From: Lachnospiraceae bacterium
GTDB taxonomy: Bacteria; Bacillota; Clostridia; Lachnospirales; Lachnospiraceae
Length of the DNA: 10,914 nt
Assembly (NCBI GenBank): GCA_029068665.1
Contig: JAIECC010000245.1
Coordinates: 1-10,914, forward strand
Direction of reading: 5' to 3'
Shown here: piece by piece, positions 5,832-10,914 of the stretch
How positions within the stretch are numbered: the first letter of the stretch is position 1
How the letters are laid out: each line of letters starts with the position of its first letter
Notes under the pieces: generated by a model
What the model saw: only the letters and a program-made list of their open reading frames with translations
What the model was told of the DNA's origin: nothing
Databases searched by the model: none
Position numbers and translations under genes: made by a program

Positions 5832-7484
5832 TCAATTATCCCATTGCTGTAAGGTGCTTACCAATAGTGGGACAATCTGTTTCTTTCTGGAAACAACTCC
5901 CGGCAGATAACAGGTATTGTCTGTAAGCTCTGTCTGAAAGGCTTCTTTAACCAGAACATCTGCCTGCTCGCCGTAAAAGAGCATGGTAGAGCCTTCATCC
6001 AGAATATTTGTCATAACAAAGAAAATCATATCACATTTGGTAGCAGTATAAGAATCTTTTAGGTATGCGTGGATTTTTACCTGTAAATCTGCTAATTCCT
6101 GTTGGTTCAGAGAACTGATCTGTCCGGCGCCAAAGGTAATGTCACCCACCTGGAAGGTTTTGAAATCCTGATAGAATATTTCCTCCGGAGACTTTCCAAC
6201 CAGGTCACTGCCGGCAGCAAACATTTCCATGGCATATGATTCAATATCAATACCGGCAAGATTGGATAACTGCCGGGCGGCAGACTCATCCATCGGTGTA
6301 CAGGTAGGGGAACGGAACATCAGGGTGTCAGAGAGAATCGCAGAGCATAAAAGTCCTGCCATCTGCTTTGGCGGTGTTACCCCTTGCTCCAGATACATCT
6401 GATAGACAATAGTAGCAGTGCAGCCTACCGGCTGGTTTCGGAAATAAACCGGATTAATAGTCTCCATGGAACCGATTCTATGATGGTCAATGATTTCCAG
6501 TATTTCAGCATTCTCAATTCCGGTTACTGCCTGAGAGCGTTCGTTGTGGTCTACCAGAATCACCTGCTTTCTGCGCATGGCGAGTAAGTTTCGGCGGGAA
6601 ACCATACCATAGTAGTTTCCTACAGCATCCGTAATCGGAAAATCCCGGTGCCGGAGCTTGGACATGATTTCCTTTACGCTGTCTAAGGTGTCATCCAGCT
6701 GAAAGGTTACCAGATTGGAACGGCGCATAAAGTAGCGGATGGGAATGCACTGGTTGATCATCCGGGCGGCGGAATAAGTGTCATAATAGGTGGTAATAAT
6801 ATTGCACTGATGCTCCTCTGCCAGTTGGATGATCTCCGGAGAAATCTTGGCATTCAGACAGACAATAATACAAAATGCCCCCTGTTCTATGGCAGCCCTC
6901 TGGGTCTCCTCACGGTCAGCCACCAGTACCAGATCATCCTCTTCGATACAGGCATCCATGACATCGATATTAGCAGCGCCAATCAGTACCTTACCGTTGA
7001 CGATACGGGCATGAGGATTACCGCAAATTAAGGTTCCTTCCAATACTTCCATCAGATTGCTGATGGGGGTACGGGCAAGGGCAAGGATATTATTATCAAA
7101 TACATCCATATAGGACTTGGCAATATCATTAATAGTAATTAAGCCCTCCAGCTTGTTGCCGTTCTGGATAATCGGCAGGGTAACAACATCCTGCTCTTTC
7201 ATAAGCTGCCAAGCATTTCGAATGGAAATGGTATCCGGTACACCCTTAGTCTCCCGAAAGTCAATATCCCGCATCTGAACGTTCACATCTTCCAGATAAT
7301 CCGGCTCAGAGGCTCCAAAATAATTCAAGACAAAATTCGTTTCATTGTTAATACCGCCGGCGCGCCGGGCAATATAATGACCGGGATGCTCAATGTTCTT
7401 CAGATATGCATATGCAATTGCCGAGCAGATGGAATCCGTATCCGGATTTTTATGGCCAATGATGTTAATTAACCGCTGTTCCAT
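5832..7484 (-). CDS. Family II inorganic pyrophosphatase with CBS and DRTGG regulatory insert
   Basis: Cytosolic manganese/cobalt-type enzyme that hydrolyses pyrophosphate to two phosphates, driving biosynthetic reactions. 550 residues from ATG 7484. The DHH catalytic domain is split: GHKNPDTDS near the N-terminus (H11, D15, D17), then a regulatory insert of about 240 residues (a CBS domain around 70-125, a DRTGG-type domain around 130-240, a second CBS around 250-305), then DHNE (312-315), DHHR (333-336) and SDT (385-387). A DHHA2 domain follows, with the closing signature GVVSRKKQIVP. All metal-binding motifs look intact. Known CBS-type family members are inhibited by AMP/ADP and activated by ATP; enzymes with the DRTGG domain also respond to diadenosine polyphosphates. 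Single gene, convergent with the sigma operon. Confidence 0.96.
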   Translation of the reverse strand: MEQRLINIIGHKNPDTDSICSAIAYAYLKNIEHPGHYIARRAGGINNETNFVLNYFGASEPDYLEDVNVQMRDIDFRETKGVPDTISIRNAWQLMKEQDVVTLPIIQNGNKLEGLITINDIAKSYMDVFDNNILALARTPISNLMEVLEGTLICGNPHARIVNGKVLIGAANIDVMDACIEEDDLVLVADREETQRAAIEQGAFCIIVCLNAKISPEIIQLAEEHQCNIITTYYDTYSAARMINQCIPIRYFMRRSNLVTFQLDDTLDSVKEIMSKLRHRDFPITDAVGNYYGMVSRRNLLAMRRKQVILVDHNERSQAVTGIENAEILEIIDHHRIGSMETINPVYFRNQPVGCTATIVYQMYLEQGVTPPKQMAGLLCSAILSDTLMFRSPTCTPMDESAARQLSNLAGIDIESYAMEMFAAGSDLVGKSPEEIFYQDFKTFQVGDITFGAGQISSLNQQELADLQVKIHAYLKDSYTATKCDMIFFVMTNILDEGSTMLFYGEQADVLVKEAFQTELTDNTCYLPGVVSRKKQIVPLLVSTLQQWDN

Positions 7485-7488
7485 GTTA

Positions 7489-7494
7489 CACCTC
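7489..7494 (-). promoter_or_regulatory. Ribosome binding site that fixes the pyrophosphatase start
   Basis: Minus-strand GAGGTG lies 4 bases before ATG 7484. The longer reading from TTG 7505 has no such site and places this motif inside the coding region, so the shorter protein is preferred. Confidence 0.75.
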
Positions 7495-7521
7495 GATTCT
7501 TCCAAGTATTAGATATATATT

Positions 7522-7550
7522 ATTGTAGCCATGTTCATGTTATCATGCAA
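7522..7550 (-). promoter_or_regulatory. Sigma-A promoter of the pyrophosphatase gene
   Basis: On the minus strand TTGCAT (7545-7550) and TACAAT (7522-7527) are separated by exactly 17 bp. The transcript would start about 30 bases before the ATG at 7484. This is the best sigma-A match seen in the window. Confidence 0.75.
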
Positions 7551-7592
7551 GAGAATTGTAGGGATGGTCTGTATTTATGGCTACTTTTTTTG

Positions 7593-7598
7593 TATAAT
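7593..7598 (+). promoter_or_regulatory. Candidate -10 box for the HEAT-like/MATE operon
   Basis: TATAAT at 7593-7598, preceded by a T7 run and TG. No convincing -35 lies at 16-18 bp. If used, the leader would be about 100 bases and would contain the GC-rich palindromic patch. Confidence 0.4.
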
Positions 7599-7615
7599 AT
7601 ACGCGAACACAATGA

Positions 7616-7644
7616 GCCAAGCGGCTGCGCAGCAGACATTTGGC
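7616..7644. repeat. GC-rich nested palindrome in the leader of the HEAT-like gene
   Basis: GCCAA (7616-7620) pairs with TTGGC (7640-7644) and encloses the perfect 10-base palindrome GCTGCGCAGC (7624-7633). The patch from about 7601 to 7660 is clearly more GC-rich than the AT-rich DNA around it. It could be a leader hairpin or a copy of a small dispersed palindromic element. Confidence 0.45.
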
Positions 7645-7703
7645 GACAGTTCGACAAAGAAGACGCATGTTTTTAGGAAAGAAAAGAATCACAGGAGCCA
7701 ATT

Positions 7704-8363
7704 ATGTTTCAAAAAGATGTCAAGTCATTAAACAAATATATAAAAGCATTTCAAAAATTTCAAAAACGATACTACCCGCACATTACAGAAGAAAATGATA
7801 ATGGGGAGTGGGAAATCGGTATTGACCAATGGGACCGGATGTGCAGTGCATATTTAAAAATCATTGAAAATTATAATGCAGAATGTGCCACGGAACCCTT
7901 GATAAATGATATGCTTTATGTAATTGCGAGGGACAGTGAATGTTCCCATCTTTTGGTTGAAACATTGAAGTATTCCGATTGGTTTGAAGTGCTGTGCCGG
8001 CATAGTGTAAAGACGGATTACTATAATGCCAGATGGCAGTTTGCCGAGCAGCTGGGAAAGTATCAGGGAAAGAGCGATATTAAAAATCTGCTGTTTCAAT
8101 TTATAGAATCCGGAGACGAATATACAGAACGCATGGCGTTACATTCGTTATGTGAGCATTTCCCTGAACGGGTGGAAGAATACGCTGTGAAATTTTGGGA
8201 GAGAAATATTTATAAAGAAGATGAATATCAAAAAATTATGGCATTATATGCATTACATAAAATACAATCTCCATTATTAAATGAATATATTCTAAAATCC
8301 TACAAGACAGATTATGGGTATTTGAAAGGGTGGGCAGAGGAATATGCAAAAGAAGCAGAGTAA
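7704..8363 (+). CDS. Predicted all-helical HEAT-like protein of unknown function
   Basis: 219 residues, ATG with AGGAG at 7693-7697 six bases upstream. The sequence is mostly helical and charged, with no signal peptide, membrane segment or catalytic motif. The C-terminal two-thirds show helix pairs spaced like degenerate HEAT units (LLFQFIESGDEYTERMALHSLCEHFPE, then EYAVKFWERNIYKEDEYQKIMALYALHKI, then LLNEYILKSY), so a protein-binding alpha-solenoid is the best structural guess. Its last 20 bases overlap the start of the MATE gene, so the two are co-transcribed and probably translationally coupled. A role linked to transport is inferred from position only. It could equally be an unrelated scaffold or an immunity-type protein. 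Confidence 0.75.
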   Translation: MFQKDVKSLNKYIKAFQKFQKRYYPHITEENDNGEWEIGIDQWDRMCSAYLKIIENYNAECATEPLINDMLYVIARDSECSHLLVETLKYSDWFEVLCRHSVKTDYYNARWQFAEQLGKYQGKSDIKNLLFQFIESGDEYTERMALHSLCEHFPERVEEYAVKFWERNIYKEDEYQKIMALYALHKIQSPLLNEYILKSYKTDYGYLKGWAEEYAKEAE

Positions 8364-9732
8364 AGTAGAGGAAAATCAGGCACTGGCAACAGAACCGGTT
8401 GGCCGGTTATTGTTCCGGTTAGCAATTCCCACTGTAGTAGCACAATTAGTAAATCTATTATACAATATTATTGACCGGATCTATGTGGGGCATATCCCGG
8501 ATGTTGGAACGGAGGCATTGGCAGGTCTGGGTGTTACATTTCCGATTGTGATGCTGGTGTCAGCAGTATCCAGTCTCGCCGGTATGGGCGGCTCGGCAAG
8601 GGCAGCCATTGCCATGGGCAAAGGAGAGCATGACCGGGCAGAAAAATACCTTGGAAATGCTGCGGCAATGCTGATGGTCTTCTCTGTTATTCTGACCGTG
8701 GTTTTTCTGATTACCAAAGATTCAATCTTGATGTTATTTGGCGCCAGTGAAGTAACTCTGCCCTATGCCAGCAGTTATCTTGGCATTTATCTTCTGGGAA
8801 CTATATTTGTCCAGATTGCTTTGGGACTGAATATGTTCATTACCAATCAGGGCTTTGCAAAGACCAGTATGGCAACTGTCTGTATTGGTGCTGTACTGAA
8901 TATCATTTTAGACCCGGTCTTTATTTTTGTCTTTCAAATGGATGTGCGGGGAGCTGCTTTGGCAACCATTATCAGTCAGTCAGTTTCGGCAATATGGGTG
9001 TTGAAGTTTTTGACCGGCAAGAAGACGGTATTGCGATTGAAAGTATCCTGTATGCGTCCGGACTGGGAGATAATCGGTTCCACCCTGCTTCTGGGAATAT
9101 CTCCCTTTATCATGCAGTCAACAGAAAGTCTGATTCAGTTGGTTTTCAATACCGGAATGCAGAAATACGGAGATGATATGTATGTAGCCGTTATGTCCAT
9201 TTTGTTTAGTATCATGCAGGTGGTCTGGATGCCTATGGATGGATTTGCCCGGGGGGCCCAGCCGATTATCAGCTATAATTATGGTGCCCGAAATATTTCG
9301 CGGGTAAAGAAGTGTTTTCGAATTTTATTTGTTGTATGCGTGACTTTTTCTGTCTGTATTATCGGATTGGTGGAATTATTTCCCGGATTATTCATTGGGA
9401 TGTTTACAGATGAAGTGGAGTTGATTCAATTGGGAACTCCGGCACTCCGAATCTTTATGCTTGGTATGTGCATCATGGGAGCTCAGTCTGCCTGCCAGCA
9501 GACCTTCCTTGCCTTGGGAGAATCCCTGATTTCCATGTTCCTGGCATTGCTGCGGAAGGTCATTCTGCTTATGCCACTGGCTCTGCTTCTGCCCGTTATC
9601 ACCGGATGGGGCGTCTGGGGATTATTTATTGCAGAGCCGGTCAGTGATGTGATAGCAGTATGTACCACTACTACCATGTTTGTGATTCGAAGCCGGAAGA
9701 TATTGAAGGATGAGAGATTTCTTTTTAATTAG
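8344..9732 (+). CDS. MATE-family multidrug/metabolite efflux transporter
   Basis: Inner-membrane antiporter that exports organic cations, drugs or metabolites using a Na+ or H+ gradient. 462 residues with about twelve hydrophobic segments in two similar halves, the usual MATE size. Typical features: the N-terminal PVGRLLFRLAIPTVVAQLVNLLYNIIDRIYVGH, GLGVTFPIVML with GMGGSARAAIAMGKG after it, NMFITNQGFAKTSM, LNIILDPVFIFVF, and in the second half GFARGAQPIISYNYGARN. It most resembles the MepA/DinF-like branch found in Firmicutes; the substrate cannot be read from sequence. ATG 8344 lies inside the previous gene (20-bp overlap), with AGAGG only three bases ahead, a weak site that suits translational coupling. 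It converges on the NYN gene with a 12-bp gap between stops. Confidence 0.95.
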   Translation: MQKKQSKVEENQALATEPVGRLLFRLAIPTVVAQLVNLLYNIIDRIYVGHIPDVGTEALAGLGVTFPIVMLVSAVSSLAGMGGSARAAIAMGKGEHDRAEKYLGNAAAMLMVFSVILTVVFLITKDSILMLFGASEVTLPYASSYLGIYLLGTIFVQIALGLNMFITNQGFAKTSMATVCIGAVLNIILDPVFIFVFQMDVRGAALATIISQSVSAIWVLKFLTGKKTVLRLKVSCMRPDWEIIGSTLLLGISPFIMQSTESLIQLVFNTGMQKYGDDMYVAVMSILFSIMQVVWMPMDGFARGAQPIISYNYGARNISRVKKCFRILFVVCVTFSVCIIGLVELFPGLFIGMFTDEVELIQLGTPALRIFMLGMCIMGAQSACQQTFLALGESLISMFLALLRKVILLMPLALLLPVITGWGVWGLFIAEPVSDVIAVCTTTTMFVIRSRKILKDERFLFN

Positions 9733-9744
9733 TGAGAATGATTG

Positions 9745-10170
9745 TTATATCACTACAAACTTGTTTGGGGCTTTTCTTAAACAAGCAGGTGTTTTCTCTT
9801 CGCCAATTACTATAACATGTTTTCCTGCATCTCTTAATTGTTTAATAACTTCTGCATATCCGTGATCGGATGATGCTAATACTACAATGTCTATATTTGA
9901 TTTTGCTTTAATATCCGTTATTATATCTTTCTTGATTTTATCATCCACTTTATTTTTTTGAGGTTTGCCATATAATCGAATATCCTTCATGTTATCTACA
10001 TTTTTGGTAAAATCGGTCCACGCTTTTGTATGGTTATCCTTCTGCAGACCATACACTTTACCATAATCTATAACTCCTCTTTTATCGACTAGTTTCTTAA
10101 TAGCTTGTCCTTTTTTGGCTGATATATTTTCACCATCAATATATAATGCTAAATTTTTCTTTCTTTTCAT
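9745..10170 (-). CDS. Small NYN-domain (PIN-like) protein, putative ribonuclease
   Basis: 141 residues from ATG 10170, essentially one NYN/PIN-like domain with no added DNA- or RNA-binding domain. Order of motifs: NLALYIDGENIS with D12 and N15 (first acidic/Asn site), RLYGKPQKNKVDDKIKKDI with D76, D77 and D82 (second acidic site), IDIVVLASSDHGYAEVI with D102 (third acidic site), then LRDAGKHVIVIG. These match the metal-binding acid set of LabA/NYN nucleases, so metal-dependent RNA cleavage is likely but inferred. It follows the gene at 10176 by 5 bp and shares its transcript. The region is AT-rich compared with the MATE gene (19 G/C in 9841-9900 versus 39 in 8581-8640, two sampled lines), a hint of transfer. 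A stand-alone toxin or defence effector role is possible. Confidence 0.85.
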   Translation of the reverse strand: MKRKKNLALYIDGENISAKKGQAIKKLVDKRGVIDYGKVYGLQKDNHTKAWTDFTKNVDNMKDIRLYGKPQKNKVDDKIKKDIITDIKAKSNIDIVVLASSDHGYAEVIKQLRDAGKHVIVIGEEKTPACLRKAPNKFVVI

Positions 10171-10175
10171 TGATT

Positions 10176-10914
10176 TCACTCCTTTTTTCTAAACCATTCT
10201 AAAAGTAAACGCCCCTTGTCATTAATTTTCCACATCCATTGCTCTGGTTTTTCCGCTTCAGTATTGGCATAATATTTTGTTACGGTTTCCAGACCAGCTC
10301 TAATCATATGATGAGATTGGGTTCCAAATTCAAGTATTTCATCTGGTACATCATCTCTTGGTGGATTAGCCCAATGCCCATCTGTGAAGTGTATTTCAGA
10401 TTTTTCTAAAAACGGTAAAACAATTTGTGCCTTATGCATATTGATATTAAAATGCAGCGAAGTATCATAATCCATATTAAAACCAAAAGTTTCATAGTCA
10501 TCAATAAACTCACAAATCAGTGATTTATCAAGCCTATAAATATCAAACTCAGCCTCTGGATTGAGTTTGAGAACCTTTAAGAGGAAATCTGTCCGCACAT
10601 ATCTTAATACGTTTTCCAAACCGTCTGCAATATTCATAAGCTGGATGCTTCCTACTCTGCTAATAAACTCATAGGGGATTACCTTTAAATAATCACTTAA
10701 AATACTTGAACCCTTCCAATCATATTTGAGGTAGTCGGCATCATATAAATACAATAAACCAAACAAGTCCTGCTGATTCAAGTTCAAATGCAAAGAGCTG
10801 ACAATATTATTTGTATGATCATCAAATAAGAATGAAGGCCAATTATTAGATTTCATCCGTTCGTCTTCTACCAGCATTTCCTCGAATAATATGGCTACAG
10901 GTTTATTGTAGATG
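10176..10914 (-). CDS. Unrecognised protein, 5' end outside the window (partial)
   Basis: At least 245 residues. The frame stays open from the window's right edge (reading IYNKPVAILFEE before the first Met at 10877) to TGA at 10176-10178. ATG 10877 lacks a well-spaced ribosome binding site, so the true start is probably beyond the edge. The protein is soluble-looking, acidic and rich in Leu, Asn, Asp and Tyr, with no membrane segment. Near its C-terminus it has TDGHWANPPRDD, then a stretch ending MWKINDKGRLLLEWFRKKE that resembles the end of a winged-helix domain. I do not recognise the family and see no confident catalytic motif. It is the leading gene of a two-gene unit with the NYN protein, so a joint function is likely. 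Confidence 0.7.
   Translation of the reverse strand, partial: IYNKPVAILFEEMLVEDERMKSNNWPSFLFDDHTNNIVSSLHLNLNQQDLFGLLYLYDADYLKYDWKGSSILSDYLKVIPYEFISRVGSIQLMNIADGLENVLRYVRTDFLLKVLKLNPEAEFDIYRLDKSLICEFIDDYETFGFNMDYDTSLHFNINMHKAQIVLPFLEKSEIHFTDGHWANPPRDDVPDEILEFGTQSHHMIRAGLETVTKYYANTEAEKPEQWMWKINDKGRLLLEWFRKKE
10179..10184 (-). promoter_or_regulatory. Ribosome binding site that fixes the NYN gene start
   Basis: Minus-strand AAGGAG, inside the last codons of the upstream gene, lies 8 bases before ATG 10170. The in-frame GTG at 10179 overlaps the site itself and is rejected. Confidence 0.8.

Noticed and set aside
7485..7505. TTG start adding seven residues to the pyrophosphatase
   Set aside because: No ribosome binding site upstream of TTG; GAGGTG before ATG 7484 and the family's N-terminus fit the shorter form.
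7612..7731. Short open frame MSQAAAQQTFGD... (39 codons; a longer version starts at 7531)
   Set aside because: No ribosome binding site, covers the palindromic patch, and overlaps the well-supported start of the HEAT-like gene in another frame.
9760..9785. CTTGTTT/AAACAAG hairpin as a MATE terminator
   Set aside because: It lies within the NYN coding region and has no T tract after it on the plus strand.
10171..10179. GTG start overlapping the upstream stop for the NYN gene
   Set aside because: It overlaps the AAGGAG site; ATG 10170 has correct spacing.

Overview
The window reads as chromosome of a low-to-moderate GC Clostridia, most likely a gut Lachnospiraceae. The reasons are strong AGGAGG-type ribosome binding sites, a CBS-type family II pyrophosphatase, a VanR/VanS-like pair, a Clostridia-style ECF sigma/anti-sigma pair and a MepA/DinF-like MATE pump. 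The genus is an inference and cannot be fixed from this sequence. No tRNA, rRNA, CRISPR array, transposase or integrase was seen.

Layout, left to right. Positions 1-225 hold the 3' end of an unrecognised plus-strand gene. A stand-alone small heat shock protein (357-830) follows, with two nested-palindrome elements in its promoter/leader and a strong terminator after it. A two-component operon comes next (response regulator 1058-1771; six-TM histidine kinase 1787-3334). Its promoter carries an 11-bp-phased direct repeat that suggests autoregulation. A 76-residue protein of unknown function (3447-3677) appears to have its own promoter and terminator. An ECF-like sigma factor (3822-4382) overlaps by 4 bp a single-pass membrane protein with a large ectodomain (4379-5629), the probable anti-sigma/sensor. 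A hairpin terminator that may work in both directions separates this operon from the convergent CBS/DRTGG-regulated inorganic pyrophosphatase (minus strand, 5832-7484).

From the divergent region 7485-7703, an all-helical HEAT-like protein (7704-8363) reads rightward and overlaps a MATE efflux transporter (8344-9732). The right end is a minus-strand pair, AT-richer than the MATE gene: an unrecognised protein running off the window (10176-10914) and, 5 bp downstream of its stop, a short NYN/PIN-like putative ribonuclease (9745-10170). That pair is the best candidate for an accessory, possibly defence-related module.

The middle of the window is mostly ordinary stress-sensing and housekeeping genes: protein quality control, envelope signalling by two independent one-operon circuits, pyrophosphate removal and drug/metabolite export. 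Three start codons are best moved from the longest-ORF choice on ribosome-binding-site grounds: the kinase, the pyrophosphatase and the NYN protein.
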